NCBI GenBank assembly: GCA_019637675.1
Contig: JAHBVE010000002.1
Coordinates: forward strand, 672,156 to 719,376
Direction: 5' to 3'
Length of the DNA stretch: 47,221 bases
Origin: Anaerolineales bacterium
GTDB taxonomy: Bacteria; Chloroflexota; Anaerolineae; Anaerolineales; UBA11579
Under the pieces are notes generated by a model that saw only the letters and a list, made by a program, of their open reading frames with translations, was not told where the DNA came from and did no database searches. Made by a program: the position numbers and the translations under genes. Shown piece by piece: positions 33,230 to 41,567 of the stretch. Position 1 is the stretch's first letter; the number at the start of each line of letters is the position of its first letter.

Positions 33230-33963
33230 TCCGCCTGCTGCAAGATCTCCGGCGGCGCTTCTTCTGACTGCACGCCAACTCCATAGGCAGCGATTCCCTG
33301 CGAGCGCAATTTGGTTGCGGTTTCCAGCGCACTCAGATCGCTAATATCATCTCCCAGGAATAATGCAGCCGTTAGCTTATTCTCCAGCGCCAATTCGCTG
33401 AACGCGGTGCCCTTGTCAACCTCCACTGGTGGGCGTACTTCGAGCACCATCTTGCCGGTGAACAAGACCAAGCCATGTTGGCGGGCAATATTGTGGATCT
33501 CCACGGCGCGGGTGAGCATAAATTCACGCGGGTCTTTGGTTTGGCGGTAGTGGATGCTGAGGGTCAGGCCCTTGTCCTCGGCTACGGCGCCGGGCGGCAG
33601 GATAGCCTGGATCGCGGCATGCGCCTGCTCCAGCGCAGGGCGGTGGGCGGCCGCCTGCGGCAGGCCGACCACCTTGCCATCCAGCCACTGCTCCAAGCCG
33701 TGGTTGCCTACGTATACCAAGCCGGGCAAGCCCACCTTGGCCTGCAGGCTAGCAGCGCGACGGCCGGAGATGAGCGCCACTAGGGGAAGTTCAGCCGCCA
33801 GGTCTTGCAGATGCTGGCGGTTGCCGGGCGTGATGGCCGCCGCCTCAGGCGTGGGCGCAATGGGGGCCAGCGTGCCATCCAGATCACTGAATAGACCGAA
33901 GCGCGGTTGCGCTACCAATTGGCGGATCTGCTCTTTAGCCTTGCTCCAGTGAATGGCGGTCAT
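33151..33963 (-). CDS. otsB: HAD-family trehalose-6-phosphate phosphatase
   Basis: A 270-residue HAD phosphatase. The nucleophile motif is FSDLDGTLAPIAPTPEAA, the second motif LISGRRAASL, and the metal motif LFLGDDISDLSAL; the middle cap has LVYVGNHGLEQW and EDKGLTLSIHYR as in OtsB. It would remove phosphate from trehalose 6-phosphate made by the convergent GT20 enzyme. Its ATG overlaps the stop of the upstream helicase-associated gene (ATGA, 33960-33963), so it is the last gene of a three-gene minus-strand unit with that gene and the lipid kinase. Tail-to-tail overlap with otsA (33151-33229) means the mRNAs are complementary at their 3' ends. Confidence 0.9.
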   Translation of the reverse strand: MTAIHWSKAKEQIRQLVAQPRFGLFSDLDGTLAPIAPTPEAAAITPGNRQHLQDLAAELPLVALISGRRAASLQAKVGLPGLVYVGNHGLEQWLDGKVVGLPQAAAHRPALEQAHAAIQAILPPGAVAEDKGLTLSIHYRQTKDPREFMLTRAVEIHNIARQHGLVLFTGKMVLEVRPPVEVDKGTAFSELALENKLTAALFLGDDISDLSALETATKLRSQGIAAYGVGVQSEEAPPEILQQADYVADGVADVEELLGFVLMARKASST

Positions 33964-35579
33964 TGCGATTCCTCGATCTCGCCCAGGTAGCCAAGCTCCA
34001 GCAGGGCTTGCAGCACCTGCTGGCTGGCGCCGGGCTTGACGGTGATGGCCAGCGGTCCGAGCAATTCACCCAGCCAGCGGGCGGCGCGCGAGGCGCGTAG
34101 CGCCTTGAGCGCCGCCGCGGATGGCACGCGCAGCACCAAACGCGGCGCCAGCTGGATCTGGGCGCCATACTGCTGCCAGCGGCGCAACGCTTGCGGCAGG
34201 TTGGGCGGCAAAGCCGCCCCCACCTGCGCCTGCAACAGGGTCAGCAGTTGGCTGGCCTGCAGCCCCTGCTGGCGGGCGGCAGCCAGCCCGGCGGCAGAGA
34301 TCTGGTACTGGTAGTTGCCCTTGCGCGGCGGCAACCAACTGCAAAAGCGGGCTGCCTGGTAGCGCACCGCCCGCGGGGTAAGCCGCGCCGCTGTGATCTG
34401 CCCCAACGAATCTACCTTGAGCTTGACCGTCTCGGCGGGGAGTTTTGGGCTGCGCTGGTTTAGCAAGTCCTCAGCCCAGGGGCTCCAGCGGAAGGCGAGC
34501 GGCTCCGTTTCAGATGCGCCGGCAAGCTCAATCAGACCCAGCCAGTGCAGAGGGCCAGTCACATAGTAGCGCAACAGGGCGCCGTCCACAGCATCCCAGT
34601 GCTCAAAGCCACGCAGATAGTTGCCGTGCTCATCGCGCAAGTACCAGGCGTCATAGTCGCCGCCGGGGCGCTGGAAGTCAGGTTGGTGCTGCTTGATGTC
34701 GGCTACGAAGGCTGCCAGACTCCACCACTGCTCGCGCGGCAAGCTGCGCAGCAAGGCCAGCACTTTGCCGCGCGTGGTGCGCGGGTCGTTCTGCCAGCCG
34801 CCTTCGGCGAACAAGCCAGGCAGCAGGCGCAGCTCATTGAGCTCATCGCTATGCAGCCAGGCGGTTACCAGGGTCAAGAGCGCATCACCGCGCTCCATCT
34901 CCAGCCAATTGCGGGCCGCGCTGGCGTTCACCTTGCCAGCAGCATCCACCAGACCAGCCTCGCGCAACAAGGCCTGCAGGAAGCTGGTCTGCACCTGCCA
35001 GCTTTCAAGTTCGGCGGCTTCGTCCAAGTCCTTGCCGGTGCGCAGGGCAGCCAGCAGGCTGGTCGCCTCGTCCAGTACGCCATCAGAAACAGAGTGCACA
35101 ACGGCGCGCTCATCCGGCCGGGCCGGACGGCCCATCTGCGTCTGGACAGTAAGGTCGTGGGGCAAGACTGCCATGACTTCATCAGGCAGATAGGCAAATT
35201 CTGTCGGGCCATCATGTGCTTCAAAGAAGGCGCGGCCCAAAAGGCCACGGTACCAGAGTTGTTCAGTGATCGAGATCGGGTTGCGCTGCGGGCGCTCTTT
35301 TTCCAACCGGGCTGGCCCCATCTCGCGCAATTCCCCAAAGCTGCGCACGAACTGCAACCACGGCTGGCGGCCGCCAGCCGCCGCCAGCGCCTGCAGCGCG
35401 GGCTGGCAAGGATGTGGGATCAGGTCAGGCTCGTTGGCAAGTATGGCGGAAAGCTGGGCGGCCAGCTGCTCCGCGGCACGGCGGGCATCTGGGGCGTCAA
35501 GCTCCAGCCGCCAGATGTCGGCAACGCTACGCAGGTAGGCTAGATCATGGCCTTCAAGGCTGTGTTCAAGGCCGGGCAT
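33960..35579 (-). CDS. Stand-alone helicase-associated (XPB/Ssl2 N-terminal-like) domain protein
   Basis: A 539-residue soluble protein without Walker motifs. The C-terminal third (about 400-535: YQISAAGLAAARQQGLQASQ, LPPNLPQALRRWQQYGAQIQ, LVLRVPSAAALKALRASRAA, LLELGYLGEI) matches the XPB/Ssl2 N-terminal-like domain that accompanies some bacterial helicases and also occurs alone. The middle (about 150-390) is predicted helical with many Leu/Trp-rich segments such as WLHSDELNELRLLPGLF. The first 70 residues are helical. No helicase gene is present. GGGAG lies 6 nt before ATG 35579, 23 bp after the lipid kinase stop. Function unknown; DNA-related by domain kinship only. Confidence 0.75.
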   Translation of the reverse strand: MPGLEHSLEGHDLAYLRSVADIWRLELDAPDARRAAEQLAAQLSAILANEPDLIPHPCQPALQALAAAGGRQPWLQFVRSFGELREMGPARLEKERPQRNPISITEQLWYRGLLGRAFFEAHDGPTEFAYLPDEVMAVLPHDLTVQTQMGRPARPDERAVVHSVSDGVLDEATSLLAALRTGKDLDEAAELESWQVQTSFLQALLREAGLVDAAGKVNASAARNWLEMERGDALLTLVTAWLHSDELNELRLLPGLFAEGGWQNDPRTTRGKVLALLRSLPREQWWSLAAFVADIKQHQPDFQRPGGDYDAWYLRDEHGNYLRGFEHWDAVDGALLRYYVTGPLHWLGLIELAGASETEPLAFRWSPWAEDLLNQRSPKLPAETVKLKVDSLGQITAARLTPRAVRYQAARFCSWLPPRKGNYQYQISAAGLAAARQQGLQASQLLTLLQAQVGAALPPNLPQALRRWQQYGAQIQLAPRLVLRVPSAAALKALRASRAARWLGELLGPLAITVKPGASQQVLQALLELGYLGEIEESQ

Positions 35580-35602
35580 GGGCGGCTCCCAGCCGGCAGC
35601 CT

Positions 35603-36535
35603 TTAGCTGGCCGGCGGCGCCAGCACTTCCAGCGCCTGCGGCAATATGCTGATCTTGAGGTTGTGCACGTTGCTATTGAAGCCAGAGAAGGTCTCGCCGT
35701 CAATATGGATCGTGAGCGATTGTTTGGACTTGATCTCAATGGTCTTGGCGGTGCCCATCTTGACTTGCTTCTCAAAGCGGCCCTGAGTACCCTTTAGAAA
35801 TTCAGGGATGAGGCGGAACATGCTGAGGCGCGAGATCTTGTTGACCTGAGTGTAGTTGAGCAGGCCGTCGTCAAATTCGGCATCCGGGGCGGTGATAAAA
35901 CCGCCGCCCTCACGCTTGCCGTTGCACACGCCCAGCATCAGCACGTCGGCCGCCCAGCTCTCCTGGTCGGTGGTGATCTGCATGTTCATGACATCGTAGC
36001 GGCGAATGATGGTGAGCAGCGTGGCGGCAAAGTACATCAGAAAGCCGCGCACCAGCGGCAGGTTGTGCGAATAAATATTGACCGAACCGCCAAAGCCGAT
36101 GTTCATGGTGTTGTCCCAGTACTCTTTGCGGCCGTTCTCATCTTCGATCAGGGCAATGTCGATCGTGCGGGTGTGGCCCTGCAGGGCCATTTGCAAGGTA
36201 TCCCGCGGCCCATCCGGCAGGCCCAGGTTATGGGCAAAATCATTGCCAGAACCCAGCGGCACGATGCCGAACTTGGGGCGCTTGTTGGCCGGCACGCTCA
36301 TCAATCCGTTGATCACTTCGTGGGCCGTGCCATCGCCACCCACGGCGATCACCATCTCATACCCCTCTTCGGCGGCCTCGCGAGCCAGTTCGGTGGCATG
36401 AGTGGGGTACACCGTACCCGCCCAATCGGCGCCCCCATGCTGCTCAGCAATGGCTCGCAGGTCGGTGGCTTGCCGCCAGGCATTGCCCAGGTCAGCATTG
36501 GGGTTGATGATGAGCTTGATGCGTTTGCGAGCCAT
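35603..36535 (-). CDS. Diacylglycerol-kinase-family lipid kinase
   Basis: A 310-residue kinase of the DAGK catalytic (DgkB/YegS) family. The N-terminal domain begins KRIKLIINPNADLGNAW. The nucleotide-binding GGDGT motif is in VIAVGGDGTAHEVINGL, followed by FGIVPLGSGNDFAHNLGLP. The C-terminal beta-sandwich ends with IHIDGETFSGF. Such enzymes phosphorylate diacylglycerol or related lipids at the membrane. ATG 36535 is chosen because a GGAG site lies about 6 nt upstream and a TATAAT box at 36563-36568; the frame further upstream runs through the terminator of the ferritin-like gene. It leads a unit with the helicase-associated gene and otsB. Confidence 0.92.
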   Translation of the reverse strand: MARKRIKLIINPNADLGNAWRQATDLRAIAEQHGGADWAGTVYPTHATELAREAAEEGYEMVIAVGGDGTAHEVINGLMSVPANKRPKFGIVPLGSGNDFAHNLGLPDGPRDTLQMALQGHTRTIDIALIEDENGRKEYWDNTMNIGFGGSVNIYSHNLPLVRGFLMYFAATLLTIIRRYDVMNMQITTDQESWAADVLMLGVCNGKREGGGFITAPDAEFDDGLLNYTQVNKISRLSMFRLIPEFLKGTQGRFEKQVKMGTAKTIEIKSKQSLTIHIDGETFSGFNSNVHNLKISILPQALEVLAPPAS

Positions 36536-36562
36536 TGTGTCTCCAGAAGGGGGAATGGCGGA

Positions 36563-36568
36563 ATTATA
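36563..36568 (-). promoter_or_regulatory. TATAAT box of the lipid kinase operon
   Basis: Perfect TATAAT on the minus strand. It gives a leader of about 20 nt with a GGAG ribosome site, in contrast to the leaderless-type promoters of the window. Confidence 0.65.
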
Positions 36569-36575
36569 GTCCGAA

Positions 36576-36609
36576 ACCAAAAAGCCGCCCTTTGAGGCGG
36601 CTTTTTGGT
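36576..36609 (-). terminator. Intrinsic terminator after the ferritin-like gene
   Basis: A 14-bp perfect stem (ACCAAAAAGCCGCC 36576-36589 with 36596-36609) and a 6-nt loop. The arms carry A and T runs, so it works on either strand. It separates the ferritin-like gene from the lipid kinase promoter 8 bp further on. Confidence 0.9.
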
Positions 36610-36633
36610 GATTCTGTCGCAGATCACGCCGCT

Positions 36634-37092
36634 TTAGAGCGGCCAATCACGCAAAATGCGTTCCGTTTCCTCGGCGTGGCGGGTCTCATCGCTCACAATG
36701 TTCTCCAGCTCCACCGCCAGGCCCTTGTCGCCATACTCGTCGGCCTGCTCGGCGCGCTGGGTGTAGTCACGCACGGCGCGCTGCTCGGCCTCGAGTACCG
36801 CTTCCAGCATCTCACGGTTGCTTTCGGCCATAGCCACGGGGCGAGCTTCGGTAGTAGGCTCGCCGCCAAGAGCGACGATCTTGTTGGCCAGGAACTGGGC
36901 GTGGCGCTGCTCATCCGGCACTTCAGCCAGGAAGAATTCGACCAGCTGCGGGCGGTATGGACCGGTTACCTTGGCGGCATACACAATGTACTGGCTGATG
37001 GCGCCCAACTCGCCGGCCAGATCCTCGTTCAGATTATGTATCAGGTCGGCCTTGGCTTGCACCATGGTGGCTGATTTGTCTTTGGTTGCCAT
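36634..37092 (-). CDS. Ferritin-like di-iron protein
   Basis: A 152-residue four-helix protein of the ferritin/bacterioferritin superfamily. Iron-ligand patterns are visible in ELGAISQYIVYAA, EVPDEQRHAQFLA (ExxH), LEAEQRAVRDYTQRA and SDETRHAEETERIL (second ExxH). It may store iron, protect DNA or detoxify peroxide; the subfamily cannot be fixed. ATG 37092 is preferred to a farther upstream start because AGGAGGT lies 6 nt ahead, the strongest ribosome site in the window. It is a single-gene unit ending in a clear terminator. Confidence 0.88.
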   Translation of the reverse strand: MATKDKSATMVQAKADLIHNLNEDLAGELGAISQYIVYAAKVTGPYRPQLVEFFLAEVPDEQRHAQFLANKIVALGGEPTTEARPVAMAESNREMLEAVLEAEQRAVRDYTQRAEQADEYGDKGLAVELENIVSDETRHAEETERILRDWPL

Positions 37093-37212
37093 TCTGCACC
37101 TCCTGCATAGGCATGACCATTTCTGAGCACAGTGTCTCATTCAAGACAACGAGGAGATAGGGTCATCTATCACAGGTCAGCTGCCTAAATGGCCTGAGCC
37201 GCTTAAGTTGCC

Positions 37213-37776
37213 TTAATTCTGAGAAGGCAGGTAGCAGATCTCGGCTTCGACCCCATTTGGGGAGATATGCAGCAGGCCATACGAGGGGTCTTTGCCGGGC
37301 AACACCTGGCAACAGGCGGAGCCCGGGTTGACCACCAGAGTTTTGCCGAAACGCCGCACGAGCGGCTCGTGGGTATGGCCGAAGACGATGACATCCGAAT
37401 CTGGGAAGAACGCCAGCATGCGTTGGGTGAAGTAATCAAACGAGCGCGGGCCAAAGAGCAGATAGGCCAGCTTGTCCCGCAGATAGTTGGGCCAGTTGAT
37501 GTGGCCGTGCGCCAGGCCGAGCCGCACCCCGCCAAACTCCAGATGGCGGTAACTGGGAAGGTCATCAAAGCCGAACCAATCCGTATTGCCGCGCACGGCG
37601 TGCACGGGAGCCACCTCAGCCAGCTGTGCCAGCAGACTGGGCGAAGAAATGTCGCCCGCATGCAGGATGGCGGCCACGCCAGCCTGCTGGAAGGCGGGCA
37701 GGATGCGCGGGTCCAGACCGCGTTTGCGGTCTGGCACATGCGTGTCTGCGATCAATCCGAGGGTGATCTTCGACAA
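37213..37776 (-). CDS. YfcE/MJ0936-type metallophosphoesterase
   Basis: A 187-residue small calcineurin-like phosphoesterase. Metal-binding motifs appear in order: LIADTHVPD, LHAGDIS, VRGNTDWF, LAHGH and VFGHTHEP, then VNPGSACC. Relatives hydrolyse phosphodiesters of unknown physiological identity; it is too short and of the wrong type to be SbcD. The start is a TTG at 37776 (SKITLGLIADTH follows) with GGGAG upstream, 11 bp after the stop of the M24 peptidase gene, so it is probably the last gene of the isoprenoid/peptidase cluster. Confidence 0.9.
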   Translation of the reverse strand: MSKITLGLIADTHVPDRKRGLDPRILPAFQQAGVAAILHAGDISSPSLLAQLAEVAPVHAVRGNTDWFGFDDLPSYRHLEFGGVRLGLAHGHINWPNYLRDKLAYLLFGPRSFDYFTQRMLAFFPDSDVIVFGHTHEPLVRRFGKTLVVNPGSACCQVLPGKDPSYGLLHISPNGVEAEICYLPSQN

Positions 37777-37787
37777 TCTGGCTCCCG

Positions 37788-39023
37788 CTACGATTTTAGC
37801 GGGATGACCAGGTCATATGGGTAAGGCGCAAGGATCTCAATGTGTCCGTCCGGATGCATGTAGACCGCGTCCTCAATGCGCACGCCCAGCCCGCGCTCGG
37901 GGTAATACAAGCCGGGCTCGACCGTGATGACCATGCCGGGCTTGAGCACATCTTCGGCGGTGGTGTCGCGCCCAGTGGAAGGGCGCTCGTGAATATCCAG
38001 ACCCAGGCCGTGGGCGAAGGAATGCACATACCCGTTGCGTGTCAGCGGATTCTGGCGCACGGTGGGATGACCCTGGGCTTCGAACAACTCGCACACGCGG
38101 TCCTGGTAGACCGTGCCATGCACGCCCGTCTTCAGCTCGCCCATCACGGTGTCGAAGACCGCGCGCACATCGTCGTACAGAGCTTGCGCCTCCGGCGTGG
38201 CGTGGCCAATGCACCAGGTGCGCGTAAAGTCGGCGAAGTAGCCGCCGCCGGCTTGCACCGGGTAAATATCGAACACGATCGGTTCACCGAGGCGCAGCGG
38301 CGCATCCGGGCTGCCCTGGCTGTGCGGCACGCCGCCCTCGGCGCCGGGGGCAAAGATCGTGCCGTGCGGGTTATCCATGCCGCGCTCTGCCAGCAGGCGG
38401 TTGATGAGCGACTTGACCTTGGCCACGGTCACCTGCTGGCCATCTTCGCCGGTGAGCACACCGCCGACATCCTTCTGACGGCTGAGGAAGTCAGCCACCT
38501 GGCCCACTACCTCGACGGTGCTTTGGGCAACGCTACGCATCTGCTCGATCTCTTGGGGGTCTTTGGTGGCACGCGCCTGCAGTAAGAGGGAGTCTTTGTA
38601 TTCGCCAACAAACTCGATATTGGGCAGTAGTTCCTGCAGGCCGGAGATGAGGCCGAAGGTTTCGCCGGCATCGCGCTGCCCGTAGACGGCTACTTTGCCG
38701 GCGGTCAGGCCCGCATCGATCAGCATGCGCTGGTACAGGCGTGCCGTGGCCCGCAGGGGATTCTTGCCCTCCTGCTCATAGATATCGCGGTAGTTGTAGT
38801 CGGTGATCGAGCGGGTCTGCAAACCGGTGGCGGCCGCCTCGTCACGCTCCATGTTGTGATAGAAGAGCACCGGTTCCTCACCGCGCTTGACCACCAACAC
38901 GCCATCGGTCACGTGCTTGACGCCGGTGAAATAGGTCATGGCCGGGTTGTGCATGGCATCCCCCAAAATGATCAGGGCGTCCAGCCCGCGGGCTTCCATC
39001 AATGCGGGTAAGTCTGATTTCAT
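37788..39023 (-). CDS. M24-family (Xaa-Pro aminopeptidase-like) peptidase
   Basis: A 411-residue pita-bread metallopeptidase. The N-terminal creatinase-like domain (about 1-145) begins LPALMEARGLDALIILGDA. The catalytic domain has the five metal ligands in FDIYPVQAGGGYFADFTRTW (two Asp), AHGLGLDIHE (His), TVEPGLY (Glu) and GVRIEDAVYM (Glu). Relatives release N-terminal residues before proline or cleave dipeptides. It follows the flavoprotein gene by only 3 bp, so it is in the same operon, although no pathway link is evident. Confidence 0.92.
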   Translation of the reverse strand: MKSDLPALMEARGLDALIILGDAMHNPAMTYFTGVKHVTDGVLVVKRGEEPVLFYHNMERDEAAATGLQTRSITDYNYRDIYEQEGKNPLRATARLYQRMLIDAGLTAGKVAVYGQRDAGETFGLISGLQELLPNIEFVGEYKDSLLLQARATKDPQEIEQMRSVAQSTVEVVGQVADFLSRQKDVGGVLTGEDGQQVTVAKVKSLINRLLAERGMDNPHGTIFAPGAEGGVPHSQGSPDAPLRLGEPIVFDIYPVQAGGGYFADFTRTWCIGHATPEAQALYDDVRAVFDTVMGELKTGVHGTVYQDRVCELFEAQGHPTVRQNPLTRNGYVHSFAHGLGLDIHERPSTGRDTTAEDVLKPGMVITVEPGLYYPERGLGVRIEDAVYMHPDGHIEILAPYPYDLVIPLKS

Positions 39024-39026
39024 TAT

Positions 39027-40238
39027 CTAAACTCCTATCAATACTTTGCGCAGTACACGCGGCTTCAGCAAGGCGGCCGGGTGCTGCTGGCTCATCAAAA
39101 TGCCAACAAACAGTTGGCGTACTTCAGGCGCCTGTTCGCACAGCCTGATGATACGGTCCATCAACAAGGGATTCACATACACTTTGCGCAGATAGCCCAG
39201 AAAGCGGAACATGCTCTGGAAGTTGGCGCGCAGCATGCGGTCATAGCCGGCCAACGCCTTGGGGCCAAAATCGCCGCTAGTAAAGCAGCTCTGCAGGAAT
39301 TCCGCGGCGATTTTGCCCGTCTCCAGGGCAAAGTCGATCCCCTCTCCCGTGAGCGGGCTGACCAAGCCGGCGCTCTCGCCCACCAGCAAGACGCGCTTGC
39401 CGAAGGTGGGTGCGGTGGTGAAGTCGATACGCAGAGGGTAGCTCTTGATGGCGCCAACCTGGCTGGCGCCATCCATCAGCGAGCGCAAGCGCGGGCTGGC
39501 CACAAAACGGGCCAAGGCGGCGCGCAACGAGCCACCCGCGCCGGCTTGCTCACGCCATAGGCCCAGGCCAATATTGGCCGAGTCTGGCCCGGTAGGGAAA
39601 ACCCAGCCATAGCCCGGCATGGGCACTTCTTCAAAGTGAGCTTGAATATGGTCACCCAGGTTGCGCAGCCCTTCATAGTAGGCGCGCACCGCCACGATCG
39701 GGCGCGGCGCGTATTCAAGGATGCCCATGTCACGCAGGAAACCGATATTAGCTCCAACCGCGGCAATTGCTACTTTGGCGCGGTACGTAGTGGGTTGGCC
39801 ATCCACGTCTGCGAAAATATCGACCCCGTCCTCGTCGACAGTTATCCGAGCGACCTTGGCGTCGCCTACAAACTGTGCGCCCTGCTGGATTGCGCGTTGG
39901 CGCAGAATATCGTCAAGATAGAGGCGCGGAACGACGAGCAGATGGTCGCGGAACTCAGGATGCTCCGGGACGCTGGCCTGCATGGTGGCGCCGCGTTTGG
40001 CAAAGACCGAGATGCCATTGACGCGAAAGCCGGCTTGCTCCGCCTGGGCGAAGACGCCCATATCATCCAGGATGTGCAACGCGCGCGGGGTGAGGCCGTC
40101 GCCGCAGGTCTTATCCCGCGGGAACGTAGCTTTATCCAGCAGCAGCACGCTGCGGCCAAGGCGAGCGTTGTAATAGGCAGCCGCCGAACCGCCCGGCCCC
40201 GCGCCGATTACAACGACGTCATAAAGCGGGGCTTGCAT
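39027..40238 (-). CDS. Geranylgeranyl-reductase-family FAD-dependent oxidoreductase
   Basis: A 403-residue flavoprotein. The FAD-binding GxGxxG is VVVIGAGPGGSAAAYYNA, followed by FPRDKTCGDGLTPRAL with Cys45 at the position of the conserved active-site Cys of archaeal geranylgeranyl reductases. The YxWxFP substrate motif is present as PGYGWVFPTGP, and the second FAD motif is LVGESAGLVSPLTGEGIDFA. These enzymes saturate isoprenoid chains such as those of quinones, chlorophyll or ether lipids. The squalene/phytoene synthase encoded 3 bp upstream supports an isoprenoid role; the substrate is unknown. Confidence 0.9.
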   Translation of the reverse strand: MQAPLYDVVVIGAGPGGSAAAYYNARLGRSVLLLDKATFPRDKTCGDGLTPRALHILDDMGVFAQAEQAGFRVNGISVFAKRGATMQASVPEHPEFRDHLLVVPRLYLDDILRQRAIQQGAQFVGDAKVARITVDEDGVDIFADVDGQPTTYRAKVAIAAVGANIGFLRDMGILEYAPRPIVAVRAYYEGLRNLGDHIQAHFEEVPMPGYGWVFPTGPDSANIGLGLWREQAGAGGSLRAALARFVASPRLRSLMDGASQVGAIKSYPLRIDFTTAPTFGKRVLLVGESAGLVSPLTGEGIDFALETGKIAAEFLQSCFTSGDFGPKALAGYDRMLRANFQSMFRFLGYLRKVYVNPLLMDRIIRLCEQAPEVRQLFVGILMSQQHPAALLKPRVLRKVLIGV

Positions 40239-40241
40239 TGA

Positions 40242-41078
40242 CTAGGCGGGGCCTGGCGTGTTTTGCGCTTCGAGCGCCTGCAGGATCTTGAGCACATCGG
40301 CGCGGGAGAGCTTCTCTCGCCCCTCGGCCAGCGCTTCCAACGTGGCAAGCGCCAGCGCCCGCGGAATGTTGACAAAGTCAGAGAAGGTGCTGGCCGCCAG
40401 CTGCTGCATGTAGGCGTCAAACTCCTTCAGATTGTGGCGCGCATAGGTTTGCATCTCTGCGTCACCCCAGTCTTCGGGGTAAAAGTCTACGCCACGCTGC
40501 AAGTCTTCCTTGCGGTTGCGCAGAATGTTGACGGATTGCAAAGCACGGCCAAATTGGATGGCCAGGCTGCGGTGGATCTGCACATGTTCAAACCAGGCCC
40601 ACAGATCACACAGCAGCAGCCCCACCGCGCCGGCTACGCTGTAGGTGTAGCGATCCAGGTCAGCTTGCGAACGGACTGAGAAGCCGTTCAGCACCCAGTC
40701 ACGCATGCGGCCGGCCATCGCCGAGGTGGCTTCCCACACCCGCGGGGCGATGAACGCCGGGGCGTAGCAGCACCATTCGGAGAGGCGCAGGGTGACTTCG
40801 GGCAGCTCATCCTTGTACGGGGCGAACAACGCCTCAAAGCGGGCGTGGTCAAAACGCTCGACCGAGGTCTGCGAGTCCAGGATCAGGCAGATCGATTGGA
40901 GCAGCTCGGCTTTTTGCTCGGCCGTGAGATGAAAGTGATCCTCGATCTCATCGATGGCGCGCATGCACAGATAGCCTGCAGCCACTGCCTCTTGCAGGCC
41001 CTGGGGCAACCTAACGATGGGCAGATAGAAGGTACGGCTGGTTTGCTCTAATACTTGCAGGGGGCTATTCGATGTCAT
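40242..41078 (-). CDS. Squalene/phytoene synthase family protein
   Basis: A 278-residue all-helical prenyl-coupling enzyme joining two prenyl diphosphates head to head. The first metal motif is CMRAIDEIEDHF (DxxED, residues 43-47), more like squalene synthase (DTVED) than phytoene synthase (DDxxD). The second is NILRNRKEDLQRGVDFYPED, where the first Asp of the usual DxxED is Asn. Further signatures are SRTFYLPIVRLP and YTYSVAGAVGLLLCDLW. With the downstream flavoprotein it may make a modified C30 or C40 isoprenoid. A TATAAT box overlapping the stop codon of the upstream gene ends 7 nt before the ATG. Confidence 0.9.
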   Translation of the reverse strand: MTSNSPLQVLEQTSRTFYLPIVRLPQGLQEAVAAGYLCMRAIDEIEDHFHLTAEQKAELLQSICLILDSQTSVERFDHARFEALFAPYKDELPEVTLRLSEWCCYAPAFIAPRVWEATSAMAGRMRDWVLNGFSVRSQADLDRYTYSVAGAVGLLLCDLWAWFEHVQIHRSLAIQFGRALQSVNILRNRKEDLQRGVDFYPEDWGDAEMQTYARHNLKEFDAYMQQLAASTFSDFVNIPRALALATLEALAEGREKLSRADVLKILQALEAQNTPGPA

Positions 41079-41085
41079 TCATCAG

Positions 41086-41091
41086 ATTATA
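41086..41091 (-). promoter_or_regulatory. TATAAT box of the squalene/phytoene synthase operon (leaderless type)
   Basis: Perfect TATAAT on the minus strand, 7 nt before ATG 41078. It overlaps the TAA stop of the preceding membrane-protein gene (GATATATAAT), so the operon can be transcribed separately from that gene. Confidence 0.6.
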
Positions 41092-41491
41092 TATCACCGC
41101 TATGGCGCCACTGGCTACGTTCTCGCAAACGCAGAAACCACTCGATGGCAAAAAAGGCCAGCGCTAAAAAGATAACCAACGCAGGGTTGAGCACCCGGCC
41201 GAACTGCAGCCAGGCCAAGGTAGCGGCATACACGCCCACCCACAGCCCCTGGCGTACGATCGCATTGACCCGGGCGGGCGGGTCGCTGGGGAAGCGGTAG
41301 TTTATGAACGAAACCACCGGCAACCCTAACCCTGTGAAGGCGATGGCGATAAGGAAGAAAAACAGCCAGCGCGGTATCAGGTTGGGCTGGGTGCTAGTGA
41401 CCAGCAAGCCCAGGCCGCCCCAGCCGAAAACCAACAGCAGCGCGGTGGTGGGCAAAAAGGCAAAGGGGGAAGGGGTGCCAGCTTTGTTCAT
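41087..41491 (-). CDS. Small four-helix membrane protein of unknown function
   Basis: A 134-residue hydrophobic protein with about four membrane segments (about 12-32, 41-62, 84-101, 104-118) and short loops; the second loop has FINYRFPSDPPARVNAIVRQG. No catalytic motif is seen and the family was not recognised. It ends 8 bp before the squalene/phytoene synthase ATG, so it may be co-transcribed with the isoprenoid genes. A TATAAT box ends 9 nt before its own ATG, with no Shine-Dalgarno site. Confidence 0.75.
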   Translation of the reverse strand: MNKAGTPSPFAFLPTTALLLVFGWGGLGLLVTSTQPNLIPRWLFFFLIAIAFTGLGLPVVSFINYRFPSDPPARVNAIVRQGLWVGVYAATLAWLQFGRVLNPALVIFLALAFFAIEWFLRLRERSQWRHSGDI

Positions 41492-41500
41492 GCTTACGAG

Positions 41501-41506
41501 ATTATA
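41501..41506 (-). promoter_or_regulatory. TATAAT box of the small membrane protein (leaderless type)
   Basis: Perfect TATAAT on the minus strand, 9 nt before ATG 41491. It faces away from the plus-strand promoter at 41518-41547; the two are only 12 bp apart. Confidence 0.65.
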
Positions 41507-41517
41507 CGCTTTAGCCC

Positions 41518-41547
41518 TTGACGGCGGCGAGGATGCCAGTGTACACT
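41518..41547 (+). promoter_or_regulatory. Near-consensus promoter of the leader peptide / GNAT unit
   Basis: TTGACG (41518-41523), 18-bp spacer, TACACT (41542-41547). It is the best -35/-10 pair seen in the window. Transcription should start near 41554, just ahead of the leader ORF ribosome site, giving a leader of about 230 nt before the GNAT start codon. Confidence 0.75.
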
Positions 41548-41567
41548 GCCGCAGTTAGGAGACAGGC

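Noticed and set aside
36634..37092. Dps mini-ferritin
   Set aside because: The ExxH pattern within one four-helix bundle fits the general ferritin/bacterioferritin-like group; the inter-subunit Dps ligand pattern is not evident, so only the broader call is made.
37213..37776. SbcD partner for SbcC
   Set aside because: Only 187 residues with YfcE/MJ0936 motifs and no SbcD C-terminal domain; it is 13 kb away in another operon.
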